Below, piece by piece: positions 17,270-25,357 of a DNA stretch of 64,000 nt. The stretch comes from Mycobacterium intracellulare ATCC 13950 (GTDB lineage Bacteria; Actinomycetota; Actinomycetes; Mycobacteriales; Mycobacteriaceae). A program made the position numbers and the translations under genes. The stretch lies in NCBI RefSeq assembly GCF_000277125.1, contig NC_016946.1, positions 744,001 through 808,000 on the forward strand, given 5' to 3'. The notes under the pieces were generated by a model that made no database searches, was not told the DNA's origin, and saw only the letters and a program-made list of their open reading frames with translations. The first letter of the stretch is position 1. Each line of letters starts with the position of its first letter.

Positions 17270-17346
17270 ATTTTAGTGATCTTGGCACGGGACAGCGATT
17301 CGCCGAGTCCGTGATCGATTCGGTGGAACCGACGGAAGGGACGGCC

Positions 17347-18645
17347 ATGAACAAAGAGGACATGATCCTGATCAGCGTCGACGACCACACGGTCGAGCCG
17401 CCCGACATGTTCAAGAACCATCTGTCGAAGAAGTACCAGGACGATGCGCCCCGGCTGGTGCACAACGCCGACGGCTCGGACATGTGGAAGTTCCGCGACA
17501 CCGTGATCCCCAACGTGGCCCTCAACGCGGTGGCCGGCCGGCCGAAGGAGGAGTACGGCATCGAGCCGACCGGGCTCGACGAGATCCGGCCGGGTTGTTA
17601 CAACGTGGACGAGCGCGTCAAGGACATGAACGCCGGCGGCATCCTGGCCTCGATCTGCTTCCCGTCATTTCCCGGCTTTGCCGGGCGCCTGTTCGCCACC
17701 GACGACAACGACTTCTCGATCGCGCTGGTGCAGGCCTACAACGACTGGCACATCGACGAGTGGTGCGGCGCCTACCCGGCGCGGTTCATCCCGATGGCGA
17801 TACCGGTCATCTGGGACGCCGAGGCGTGCGCCGCCGAGGTGCGCCGGGTGTCCAAGAAGGGTGTGCACGCGCTGACCTTCACCGAGAACCCCGCCGCGAT
17901 GGGCTATCCCAGCTTCCACGACGAATACTGGAACCCCCTGTGGAAAGCCTTGGTGGACACGGACACCGTGATGAACGTGCACATCGGTTCCTCAGGGCGG
18001 CTGGCCATCACCGCGCCGGACGCGCCGATGGACGTGATGATCACGCTGCAGCCGATGAACATCGTGCAGGCCGCCGCCGACCTGCTGTGGTCCAGGCCGA
18101 TCAAGGAATACCCGGACCTCAAGATCGCGCTGTCCGAGGGCGGAACGGGCTGGATTCCCTACTTCCTGGAGCGCGCGGACCGCACCTTCGAGATGCACTC
18201 CGCCTGGACGCACCAGGACTTCAAGGGCAAGCTACCCAGCGAGGTGTTCCGCGACCACTTCCTGACCTGCTTCATCAGCGACAAGGTCGGCGTGGCGCTG
18301 CGCAACATGATCGGCATCGACAACATCTGCTGGGAGGCCGACTACCCGCACAGCGACTCGATGTGGCCGGGTGCGCCCGAAGAGCTGTGGGATGTCTTGT
18401 CCCTCAACAACGTTCCCGACGACGAGATCAACAAGATGACCTACGAGAACGCCATGCGCTGGTACTCGTTCGACCCGTTCACCCACATTTCGCGGGAGCA
18501 GGCGACCGTCGGTGCGCTGCGCAAAGCCGCCGAGGGGCACGACGTGTCCATCAAGGCCCAGGGCCACGAAAAGGACAGCCGAGGCGGCTCGTCCTTCGCG
18601 GATTTCGCGGCCAACGCCAAAGCCCTTTCCGGCAACAAGGACTGA
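17347..18645 (+). CDS. Amidohydrolase-2 family metal-dependent hydrolase
   Basis: A 432-residue TIM-barrel amidohydrolase of the ACMSD-like group common in mycobacteria. It opens with LISVDDHTVEPPDMF, has ALSEGGTGWIPYFLERAD in the middle and ends its barrel with CWEADYPHSDS, the metal-ligand Asp motif. ATG 17347 follows a GGAAGGG ribosome site; longer frames to 17053 run into the control region. It heads a plus-strand operon with FadE, enoyl-CoA hydratase and thiolase genes. This suggests it opens or decarboxylates a ring product before beta-oxidation; the real substrate is unknown. Confidence 0.88.
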   Translation: MNKEDMILISVDDHTVEPPDMFKNHLSKKYQDDAPRLVHNADGSDMWKFRDTVIPNVALNAVAGRPKEEYGIEPTGLDEIRPGCYNVDERVKDMNAGGILASICFPSFPGFAGRLFATDDNDFSIALVQAYNDWHIDEWCGAYPARFIPMAIPVIWDAEACAAEVRRVSKKGVHALTFTENPAAMGYPSFHDEYWNPLWKALVDTDTVMNVHIGSSGRLAITAPDAPMDVMITLQPMNIVQAAADLLWSRPIKEYPDLKIALSEGGTGWIPYFLERADRTFEMHSAWTHQDFKGKLPSEVFRDHFLTCFISDKVGVALRNMIGIDNICWEADYPHSDSMWPGAPEELWDVLSLNNVPDDEINKMTYENAMRWYSFDPFTHISREQATVGALRKAAEGHDVSIKAQGHEKDSRGGSSFADFAANAKALSGNKD

Positions 18646-18657
18646 CCTGGCGAGCGG

Positions 18658-18701
18658 ACGCAGAATCGCACTGTTCGGGCGGAATTCGTGCGATTCTGCG
18701 T
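18658..18701. repeat. Intergenic hairpin with 14-base arms
   Basis: ACGCAGAATCGCAC (18658-18671) and its exact complement GTGCGATTCTGCGT (18688-18701) flank a 16-base loop. It lies between the amidohydrolase stop and the FadE start inside one operon. It has no U-tract, so it is more like a palindromic repeat element of mycobacterial intergenic regions (from memory) than a terminator, though it could stabilise or attenuate the mRNA. Confidence 0.75.
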
Positions 18702-18723
18702 CTTCTCGCGCTGAGGACGAGGA

Positions 18724-19908
18724 GTGCCACCAGTGGGTGGAATGAACTTTGAATTGACCGAGGACCAGGAACTGATCCGTCGGTCGGTCGCGGAGTTGGC
18801 GCGCAAGTTCGACGACCAGTACTGGATGGAAAAGGACCAGGCGCACGAATTCCCGACCGAGTTCTACCGCGCCATCGCCGATGGCGGCTGGCTGGGAATG
18901 ACCATCCCCACCGAATACGGCGGCCACGGCCTCGGGATCACCGAAGCGACCATCCTGCTCGAGGAGGTCGCCAAGTCCGGCGGCGCCATGAACGCCGCCA
19001 GCTCGATCCACCTGTCCATCTTCGGCATGCAGCCCGTGGTGGTGCACGGCTCCGATGACCTCAAGGCCCGGACGCTGCCCGCGGTCGCGACCGGAGAGGT
19101 ACACGTGTGCTTCGGCGTGACCGAACCCGGTGCGGGGCTTGATACTTCCCGTATCACCACGTTCGCCAAGCGCGACGGCGATCGCTATATCGTCAACGGT
19201 CGCAAGGTGTGGATCTCCAAAGCGATGGAATCCGACAAGATCCTGTTGCTGACCCGGACCCAAAGCTATGACGAGGTCACCAAGAAGACCGACGGGATGA
19301 CGCTGTTCCTCACCGACCTCGACCGGAGCCGGGTCGACATCCGTCCGATCCGCAAGATGGGCCGCAACGCCGTCAGCTCCAACGAGCTGTTCATCGACAA
19401 CCTCGAGGTGCCGGTCGAGGACCGGGTCGGTGAGGAGGGCAAGGGATTCCAGTACATCCTCGATGGCTTGAACCCGGAGCGGATGCTGATCGCCGCCGAG
19501 GCCCTCGGTATCGGCCGGGTGGCGCTCGAGAAGGCGGTGAAATACGGCAACGAGCGCGAGGTCTTCGGCCGGCCGATCGGGATGAACCAGGGCCTGCAGT
19601 TCCCGCTCGCCGATTCCCTGGCCCGGCTCGATGCCGCCGAGCTGATGCTGCGCAAGGCCACCTGGCTGTACGACAACGGCAAACCCTGTGGGCGCGAGGC
19701 TAATACGGCCAAGTACCTGTGCGCCGATGCCGGCTTCACCGCCGCGGACCGCGCGCTGCAAACCCACGGCGGCATGGGTTACGCCGAGGAGTACCACATC
19801 ACCCGCTACTTCCGTGAGGCCCGGCTGATGAAGATCGCGCCGGTCAGCCAGGAGATGATCCTGAATTTCCTGGGAGCCAACGTTTTGAAGCTGCCGAGGA
19901 GCTACTGA
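18724..19908 (+). CDS. Acyl-CoA dehydrogenase (FadE-like)
   Basis: About 394 residues. MNFELTEDQELIRRSVAEL, FGVTEPGAGLDTSRIT, VNGRKVWISKAM and the C-terminal HGGMGYAEEYHITRYFREAR are typical of a complete homotetrameric acyl-CoA dehydrogenase. The end reads KIAPVSQEMILNFLG instead of the common GTSEIQ. GTG 18724 is used because GAGGA lies six bases upstream; ATG 18742, matching the family's usual N-terminus, is the alternative. It lies in the operon amidohydrolase - FadE - hydratase - thiolase and would introduce the trans-2 double bond. Confidence 0.9.
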   Translation: MPPVGGMNFELTEDQELIRRSVAELARKFDDQYWMEKDQAHEFPTEFYRAIADGGWLGMTIPTEYGGHGLGITEATILLEEVAKSGGAMNAASSIHLSIFGMQPVVVHGSDDLKARTLPAVATGEVHVCFGVTEPGAGLDTSRITTFAKRDGDRYIVNGRKVWISKAMESDKILLLTRTQSYDEVTKKTDGMTLFLTDLDRSRVDIRPIRKMGRNAVSSNELFIDNLEVPVEDRVGEEGKGFQYILDGLNPERMLIAAEALGIGRVALEKAVKYGNEREVFGRPIGMNQGLQFPLADSLARLDAAELMLRKATWLYDNGKPCGREANTAKYLCADAGFTAADRALQTHGGMGYAEEYHITRYFREARLMKIAPVSQEMILNFLGANVLKLPRSY

Positions 19909-19967
19909 TGCCGGTCGGCTGCCGCCGGTTGACGGCGGCGTGGTGATGTGACGCGCGTTCGACACCG

Positions 19968-20801
19968 ATGACCACGAACGACGAACCGTTGTTGCTGTCG
20001 CAAGACCGCGACGGCGTGCGCACACTCACCCTCAACCGGCCACGGCGCAAGAACGCGATCAACCCGCAATTATGGGTCGCCCTGCGCGACGCGCTCGACG
20101 CCGCCGGTCACGATCCTGGCGTGCGCGCGCTCGTGCTCACCGGTTCCGGGGGCAGCTTCTGCTCGGGGGCCGACATCTCGGTGCCCGAGGACATCCATCC
20201 GAAATACAAGTTGCAGCGCCTGACCGACGTGGCGCTGGCGTTGCACGAGCTATCGATGCCGACGATCGCCAAGGTGACCGGTGTGGCCGTCGGGGCCGGT
20301 TGGAATCTCGCGCTGGGCTGCGACCTGGTGGTCGCGACCCCGGAATCGACGTTCTGTCAGATCTTTTCGAAGCGTGGTCTGTCGATCGACCTCGGTGGCT
20401 CCTGGCTGCTGCCCAAAATCGTTGGCCTGCAACAGGCGAAGCGCCTCGCATTGCTCGCGGACACGATCGATGCCGAGGAGGCGTGCGCGCTGAACCTGGT
20501 GACCTGGGTGGTGTCGGCCGAGGAGATCGACGCCTTCGTCACGGATCTCGCCAATCGGCTGGCCGCCGGCCCCCCGATCGCGCTCGCCCACACCAAGGCG
20601 CTGCTGAACGAGGGCGCCGACCGCACCTTGCGCGACGCGCTGGCCAGCGAGGCCCGCGCGCAGGGCGTCAACTACGCCACCGCGGACACCGCGGCGGCCT
20701 ATGCCGCTTTCGCGCAGCGGCGGGAGCCGTCGTTTACTGGTCGATGGGCCCTAACAAAATCCGGGGTGGAACCGGATTCGGGCGAGAAACAATCGGAGTA
20801 G
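19968..20801 (+). CDS. Enoyl-CoA hydratase/isomerase
   Basis: A 277-residue crotonase-fold protein with TLNRPRRKNAINPQLW, SGGSFCSGADIS and VAVGAGWNLALGCDLVV. At the first catalytic position Asn replaces Glu (GAGWNLAL). The second region has RGLSIDLGGSWLLPK, whose Asp is typical of isomerase-type members such as PaaG. The ATG at 19968 lies 59 bases after the FadE stop, and the gene ends four bases before the thiolase. The likely role is hydration or isomerisation of an enoyl-CoA made by the upstream FadE. Confidence 0.9.
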   Translation: MTTNDEPLLLSQDRDGVRTLTLNRPRRKNAINPQLWVALRDALDAAGHDPGVRALVLTGSGGSFCSGADISVPEDIHPKYKLQRLTDVALALHELSMPTIAKVTGVAVGAGWNLALGCDLVVATPESTFCQIFSKRGLSIDLGGSWLLPKIVGLQQAKRLALLADTIDAEEACALNLVTWVVSAEEIDAFVTDLANRLAAGPPIALAHTKALLNEGADRTLRDALASEARAQGVNYATADTAAAYAAFAQRREPSFTGRWALTKSGVEPDSGEKQSE

Positions 20802-20805
20802 AGAT

Positions 20806-21960
20806 ATGCGTGAAACAGTCATCGTCGAGGCCGTGCGCACCCCGGTCGGGAAACGTAACGGCGCACTTGCGGGCATGCACGCCGCCGACCTGTCCGCGGT
20901 CGTCCTCAACGAACTCGTCGATCGCACCGGCATCGGGCCCGAGATCATCGACGACGTGGTGTGGGGCTGTGTCTCCCAGGTGGGCGACCAGTCCAGCAAC
21001 ATCGGCCGCTACGCGGTGCTGGCCGCCGGCTGGCCGGAAAGCATCCCCGGGACCACCGTCAACCGCGCCTGCGGCTCCAGCCAGCAGGCGCTGGACTTCG
21101 CAGTGCAGGCGGTGATGTCGGGCCAGCAGGATGTCGTGGTGGCCGGCGGTGTCGAGGTCATGAGCCGCGTCCCCCTCGGCTCGGCGCGCGCCTCGGGCAT
21201 GCCTTATGGCCCGAAAGTGCTTGCCCGCTATGACGATTTCTCCTTCAACCAAGGCCTCTCGGCGGAGATGATCGCCAAAAAGTGGGGCTTCTCCCGCACC
21301 CGCCTCGACGAGTACAGCGCCGAGTCCCACGAGCGGGCGGCCGCGGCCCAGGACGGCGGCGCGTTCACCGACCAGATCGTGCCGGTGTTCGTCGACGGCG
21401 CCGAGAACAACGTCGTGGCCGCCGACGAGGGGGTGCGGCGCGGAAGCAGCGCGGAGAAGCTCGCCGCGCTCAAGCCGGCCTTCACCGAGGACGGTGTGAT
21501 CCATGCCGGCAATTCCTCGCAGATCTCCGACGGTGCGGCCGCGTTGCTGGTGACCACCGCCGAGATGGCCGTCGAACTGGGTCTGACCCCGATCGTGCGG
21601 TACGTGGCGGGCGCGGTCACCGGGGCGGATCCGGTGCTCATGCTCACCGGCCCCATTCCCGCGACCGAGAAGGTGCTGAGCAAGGCCGGCGTCGCGCTGT
21701 CCGACGTCGGTGTGTTCGAGGTCAACGAGGCGTTCGCGCCGGTCCCGCTGGCGTGGCTGGCGGAAACCGGAGCGGACCCAGCCCGGATGAACCCGCTGGG
21801 CGGCGCGATCGCGCTGGGACACCCGCTGGGCGCTTCGGGAGCCGTGCTGATGACCCGCATGGCGCATCACATGCGCGACAATGGGATTCGGTACGGGCTG
21901 CAGACCATGTGCGAGGGCGGCGGGACCGCCAACGCGACGCTGGTCGAGCTCGTCCGCTAG
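20806..21960 (+). CDS. Acetyl-CoA acetyltransferase (thiolase)
   Basis: A 384-residue complete thiolase. The acylated Cys lies in VNRACGSSQQALDFA (about residue 89). The catalytic His is in GGAIALGHPLGASGA and the second Cys in MCEGGGTANATLVE, all intact. The ATG 20806 ribosome site overlaps the upstream stop codon (GGAGTAGAGAT). It should cleave a 3-ketoacyl-CoA at the end of this operon's beta-oxidation cycle. It is the last gene of the plus-strand operon; a GTGAC-CCTT-GTCAC inverted repeat follows at 21992. Confidence 0.93.
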   Translation: MRETVIVEAVRTPVGKRNGALAGMHAADLSAVVLNELVDRTGIGPEIIDDVVWGCVSQVGDQSSNIGRYAVLAAGWPESIPGTTVNRACGSSQQALDFAVQAVMSGQQDVVVAGGVEVMSRVPLGSARASGMPYGPKVLARYDDFSFNQGLSAEMIAKKWGFSRTRLDEYSAESHERAAAAQDGGAFTDQIVPVFVDGAENNVVAADEGVRRGSSAEKLAALKPAFTEDGVIHAGNSSQISDGAAALLVTTAEMAVELGLTPIVRYVAGAVTGADPVLMLTGPIPATEKVLSKAGVALSDVGVFEVNEAFAPVPLAWLAETGADPARMNPLGGAIALGHPLGASGAVLMTRMAHHMRDNGIRYGLQTMCEGGGTANATLVELVR

Positions 21961-22017
21961 CGGCGACCCGGCTCACGAAAAAGACACCCCGGTGACCCTT
22001 GTCACAGCGGCCCAACT

Positions 22018-22041
22018 AACCTACTGTGTGTTCACTAGGTT
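22018..22041. promoter_or_regulatory. Likely TetR operator upstream of 22084
   Basis: AACCTA-N12-TAGGTT is an inverted repeat (with TG...CA also paired inside, 8 of the first 9 pairs match). It lies 43-66 bases before the TTG start of the TetR gene, where an autoregulatory operator would be expected. Its sequence is unlike the GAGAAT motif. Confidence 0.55.
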
Positions 22042-22083
22042 GGTTCAGCCGCCAATCGCACCCGTCTGCTCCAGGGAGTCCAG

Positions 22084-22698
22084 TTGGCCGTCGCACGGCG
22101 CTACGACACGCTTCTCGCCAAGGGGGAGGACCGCAAACAGCGGATCCTCGACGTCGCCCAACGCCTCCTGACCCGTAACGGCTGGCGCAGCACGACGCTC
22201 GCGCAGATCGCCGGCGAGGCCGGGGTGACCCCCGCGGGCCTGCTGCATCACTTCGAATCGAAGGAGCAGCTGCTGCACGCCGTGCTCGATGCGCGCGACC
22301 TCGACGACGACACCCACGCCGACCGAACCGGCGACCTGTTCGACCAGATCACCCAGGTCGCCGACCGGTTCCACCGCGCCCCCGAGCTGGTGGGCACCTT
22401 CACGGTGCTCCTGGTGGAGAACATCCTCCCCGAGGCGCCGCTGCACGACCGGATGCTGGCCCGGCACCGCGCCGCGACCGACATCGTCGCCGATCTCATC
22501 CGTCGCGGTCAGGCCGATGGCCGGTACCGCGACGACATCGACCCCGCCGTCAAGGCAGTGGAAATCCTCGCCTTCGTCCACGGAATGGAAACCACATGGT
22601 TGCTCGATCCTTCGATACCACTCCCCGAGGTGTTCAAGCAGTACGCCGAGACACTGGCGCGGGACTTCGCACCCACGAAGAAACCCGCGACGCCATGA
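22084..22698 (+). CDS. TetR-family transcriptional regulator
   Basis: A 204-residue regulator. The helix-turn-helix reads RKQRILDVAQRLLTRNGWRS then TLAQIAGEAGVTPAGLLHHF, with the FxSKEQLLHAVL that follows in TetR proteins. It starts at TTG 22084, with AGGGA about eight bases upstream; no better in-frame start exists before the HTH. Its stop overlaps the ATG of the next gene (ATGA), so the two are co-translated. Targets are unknown; its own promoter (22018-22041) is a likely one, and the downstream P450 operon is another. Confidence 0.88.
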   Translation: MAVARRYDTLLAKGEDRKQRILDVAQRLLTRNGWRSTTLAQIAGEAGVTPAGLLHHFESKEQLLHAVLDARDLDDDTHADRTGDLFDQITQVADRFHRAPELVGTFTVLLVENILPEAPLHDRMLARHRAATDIVADLIRRGQADGRYRDDIDPAVKAVEILAFVHGMETTWLLDPSIPLPEVFKQYAETLARDFAPTKKPATP

Positions 22699-23213
22699 GA
22701 TACCGGCTCGACGTCGTCGCCGCCACCGTCATCGACGTGGTGCGCTTCGCCGGCGGCTGGATTTTCGACCGGTCGATGGCGGGATGGGACGTCACCGTGC
22801 TGGTCGCGGACCACCCCGACGTCCGGCCCTTGCAGATCGTCGGCGCCCGGGTGCTCGACCTCGAGGACGCCCTGACGTCGGTGCAGTCGCGTCCCCGACC
22901 GCAGGCCCTGGCCGCCGCGGCCGACCTGTTCGGCTGCGATCCGCGGGTGCGTCAGGGCGTGCTGCAGGCCCTCGATCACGGCGTCACCGAGGTCACGCTG
23001 TGGGGGGAGAACTGGCCGTCCGAACTCGACGAAAGCGTCGGACTGGTGCAACACCAGCTGAGCATGGCCGCCCAGACGTTCAAGGCGCAGGCCCTGGCGG
23101 CCGCGTCGAATGCCGCGGGTGCCCCGCAGCTTCCCGTCGCGCACGTCGAGACCTTTCGGAGCGGTCTTTTGGCGTGGCCGTCGGTCGCCGCCGATCTGGT
23201 GCCCGCCAGCTGA
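22695..23213 (+). CDS. Conserved protein of unknown function, coupled to TetR
   Basis: A 172-residue soluble protein with Rossmann-like alternation at the start (VVAATVIDVVRFAGGWIFDRSMAGWDVTVLVAD), Ala- and Gln-rich helices at the end, and no motif I recognise. The ATG at 22695 overlaps the TetR stop by four bases. The N-terminus resembles proteins that sense or control a state and work with a regulator, but this is only inferred from the coupling. It ends 153 bases before the P450 gene. Confidence 0.72.
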   Translation: MRYRLDVVAATVIDVVRFAGGWIFDRSMAGWDVTVLVADHPDVRPLQIVGARVLDLEDALTSVQSRPRPQALAAAADLFGCDPRVRQGVLQALDHGVTEVTLWGENWPSELDESVGLVQHQLSMAAQTFKAQALAAASNAAGAPQLPVAHVETFRSGLLAWPSVAADLVPAS

Positions 23214-23325
23214 TTCGGCGTGCCGGGGGCCCGCACGACGGCTCGACGTGCCGCCCGTCTCGGCGCGCGGGCGGGACCCCGCGTTGACGACCACCGCGCC
23301 CTATGGAAATGTAATGCTCATCTGC

Positions 23326-23340
23326 GAGAGGCACGTTCTC
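23326..23340. promoter_or_regulatory. Weak GAGAAT-like operator before the P450 operon
   Basis: GAGAGG-CAC-GTTCTC matches 9 of 12 half-site bases of the shared motif and lies 27 bases upstream of the P450 start. It is suggestive only. Confidence 0.3.
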
Positions 23341-23366
23341 ACTAGCCGAGATTCAAGGAGCAGGAG

Positions 23367-24641
23367 ATGACGAAGGAATTCTCCGAGTTGGACTTCTTCC
23401 GCGGCAGCGAGCTCATCGCGGACCCGTACCCCTACTACGAGGCGCTGCGCCAGCGGTGCCCCGTCACGCGGGAAAGCCATCACGACGTCACGATGATCAC
23501 CGGCTGGGACGAGGCGTGCGCGGTGCTCAACGACGCCGAGACGTGGTCGTCGTGCATCTCCGTGACCGGGCCGTTCCCCGGCTTTCCGGTGCCGCTCGAG
23601 GGCGACGACGTCACCGAGCTCATCGAGCGGCACCGCGACGAACTGCCCTTCAGCGACCAGCTGCCCACGCTCGACCCGCCGACCCACACCAACCACCGCT
23701 CCCTGCTGATGCGGCTGATCACCCCCAAGCGCCTCAAGGAGAACGAGGACGCGATGTGGGCGCTCGCCGACCAGGCGCTCGACGAGTTCCTGGCGCCCGG
23801 CCACGGCGAATGGATCAAGGGCTTCGCCGGCCCCTTCACGCTGCTGGTGATCGCCGACCTGCTGGGCGTGCCCATGGAAGACCGCGACAAATTCGTCAAG
23901 GGCATCCGCGAGCACTCGGGTGGCGGCGTCGGCGGCACCGGCAAGGAATCGCTGGCCCACAGCCCGCTGGAATTCCTCTACGGCCTGTTCTCCGACTACG
24001 TCCGCGACCGTCGCCGCGAGCCCCGCGACGACGTGCTGACCGGCCTGGCGACCGCCACCTTCCCCGACGGCTCGATCCCCGAGGTCGAGGACGTGGCGCG
24101 CGTGGCGGCCAACGTCTTCTCGGCGGGCCAGGAGACCACCGTGCGGCTGCTCGGTGCGGCGCTGCAGACGCTGGGGGAGCGGCCCGACGTCCAGGCGCAG
24201 TTGCGCAAGGACCGCAGCCTGATCCCCAACTTCATCGAAGAGTCCCTGCGCCACGAGAGCCCGGTCAAGGGCGACTTCCGGATGAACCGGGTGCCCGCCA
24301 ATGTCGGAGGCGTCGACCTGCCCGCGGGTAGCACCGTGATGATCGTGCAGGCGGCCGCCAACCGCGACCCGCGCCGCTTCGAGGACCCCGCCACGTTCGA
24401 CCCGGCCCGCAAGAACGCCCGACAGCACATCTCCTTCGGCCGCGGAATTCACAGCTGCCCCGGCGCGCCGCTGGCGCGGGCCGAAACGCGGGTGGCGCTC
24501 GAGCGGCTGCTCGACCGCACGACCGACATCAGGATCAACGAGGACAAGCACGGCCCGGCGAATAACCGTCGCTACCAATATGTTCCGACGTATATCCTGC
24601 GCGGTCTGACCGAACTGCACCTGGAGTTCACGCTCGCATGA
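23367..24641 (+). CDS. Cytochrome P450
   Basis: A 424-residue bacterial P450. The ExxR motif is in ESLRHESP, the I-helix region is FSAGQETTVRLL, and the heme ligand Cys is in FGRGIHSCPGAPLARAE, so all key elements are present. It starts at ATG 23367 after an AAGGAGCAGGAG ribosome site. Its stop overlaps the ATG of a [3Fe-4S]-type ferredoxin gene, its natural electron donor. It should hydroxylate a hydrophobic substrate. A second P450/ferredoxin pair is encoded convergently at 25145-26563. Confidence 0.95.
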   Translation: MTKEFSELDFFRGSELIADPYPYYEALRQRCPVTRESHHDVTMITGWDEACAVLNDAETWSSCISVTGPFPGFPVPLEGDDVTELIERHRDELPFSDQLPTLDPPTHTNHRSLLMRLITPKRLKENEDAMWALADQALDEFLAPGHGEWIKGFAGPFTLLVIADLLGVPMEDRDKFVKGIREHSGGGVGGTGKESLAHSPLEFLYGLFSDYVRDRRREPRDDVLTGLATATFPDGSIPEVEDVARVAANVFSAGQETTVRLLGAALQTLGERPDVQAQLRKDRSLIPNFIEESLRHESPVKGDFRMNRVPANVGGVDLPAGSTVMIVQAAANRDPRRFEDPATFDPARKNARQHISFGRGIHSCPGAPLARAETRVALERLLDRTTDIRINEDKHGPANNRRYQYVPTYILRGLTELHLEFTLA

Positions 24642-24826
24642 AGGTCTGGGTAGACGATCAGCGGTGCCGCGGTCACGGGATGTGCCTGACGCTGTGTCCC
24701 GACGTGTTCAGCCTGACCGACGACGGCTACGCCGAAGCGATAGATTCCGACGTCCCAACGGAATTGGAGGCCGACGCCCGGGAAGCCATCCAGTGTTGTC
24801 CCGAGCAGGCGATCAGCGAGAAGTAA
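24638..24826 (+). CDS. P450-associated ferredoxin, His-type CxxHxxC motif
   Basis: A 62-residue ferredoxin. The cluster motif reads C-RGH-GM-C, then later CCPEQAI, so the position between the first two cysteines is His. Mycobacterial P450-linked ferredoxins are known to vary at this CXX?XXC position, which changes cluster type and potential. The gene overlaps the P450 stop (ATGA) and should carry electrons to that P450. A third Cys (LTLC) near the motif is an extra possible ligand. Confidence 0.92.
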   Translation: MKVWVDDQRCRGHGMCLTLCPDVFSLTDDGYAEAIDSDVPTELEADAREAIQCCPEQAISEK

Positions 24827-24856
24827 CTAATCCACAGGCAGGCAAGGAGATTCGGC

Positions 24857-25141
24857 GTGGCAAAAGGTTATGTCATCCTGACCGAGGCGATCAAGGACCC
24901 GGAGGGCATGAAGGCGTACGCCCAGGCGGCCGGATCGGCGATGAGCGGGGCCACCATTCTCGCGGTGGACACCGCGCCCAAAGTCATTGAGGGCGACTGG
25001 CACGGCGACCAGACCGTCGTCCTGGAATTCGAATCGGTGGATGCCGCCCGGGCCTGGTACGAATCCGAGGGCTACCAAAAGGCGGCGAAGCTGCGCCAGC
25101 AGGCCGCCGACTGCAACGCGGTCATCCTCTCCGGATTCTGA
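24857..25141 (+). CDS. DUF1330 domain protein
   Basis: A 94-residue protein of the DUF1330 family (dimeric alpha-beta barrel fold). KGYVILTEAIKDPEGMKAY at the start and VVLEFESVDAARAWYESEGYQ are typical. It starts at GTG 24857 after AAGGAGATT. Its function is unknown; related small barrel proteins bind heme or act on small organics. It follows the ferredoxin by 30 bases, so it probably belongs to the P450 operon, and is convergent with the ferredoxin gene at 25145 (three-base gap). Confidence 0.85.
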   Translation: MAKGYVILTEAIKDPEGMKAYAQAAGSAMSGATILAVDTAPKVIEGDWHGDQTVVLEFESVDAARAWYESEGYQKAAKLRQQAADCNAVILSGF

Positions 25142-25144
25142 TCG

Positions 25145-25345
25145 CTACTCACCGACGATGGAGATTGCCTGCCGAGGGCATTGACGGACGGCCTCGCGCA
25201 CGTCCGCCTCGTTCTCCGGGGTGACTTCCTCTTGGTGGACGGTCAGCATGTCGTCGTCGCCGAGCTCGAAGATGTCCGGGTTGATGCCCATGCAGACACC
25301 GTTGCTCTCGCAGAGTCCCCAGTCGACTTCGATCTTCTTCGTCAT
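25145..25345 (-). CDS. P450-associated ferredoxin, Asn-type CxxNxxC motif
   Basis: A 66-residue ferredoxin with C-ESN-GV-C and CPRQAI, so the variable position of the CXX?XXC motif is Asn. It follows the P450 gene at 25358 (12-base gap) on the minus strand and should be its electron donor. Compare the His-type ferredoxin 319 bases away on the other strand. Confidence 0.92.
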   Translation of the reverse strand: MTKKIEVDWGLCESNGVCMGINPDIFELGDDDMLTVHQEEVTPENEADVREAVRQCPRQAISIVGE

Positions 25346-25357
25346 CGTGGCCCCCTT

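Larger units (their letters stand above)
16987..17346. promoter_or_regulatory. Divergent intergenic region, Rieske operon / amidohydrolase operon
   Basis: This 360-base gap contains no convincing gene. Frames open across it are GC-rich and lack a ribosome site. It must carry the promoter for the plus-strand operon at 17347, and the AT-rich stretch 17260-17282 is the likely region. Two palindrome-like sites (17243-17259 and 17255-17269) sit there. Confidence 0.5.

Noticed and set aside
16987..17346. Short GC-rich open frames in the divergent gap
   Set aside because: No ribosome sites and no conserved motif; they extend into the promoter region of 17347.
18232..20025. Minus-strand open frame of 597 codons opposite the FadE gene
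   Set aside because: No motif and no ribosome site, and it covers three clear plus-strand genes.
21992..22005. GTGAC-CCTT-GTCAC hairpin after the thiolase as a terminator
   Set aside because: The stem is only five base pairs with no U-tract, too weak to call.
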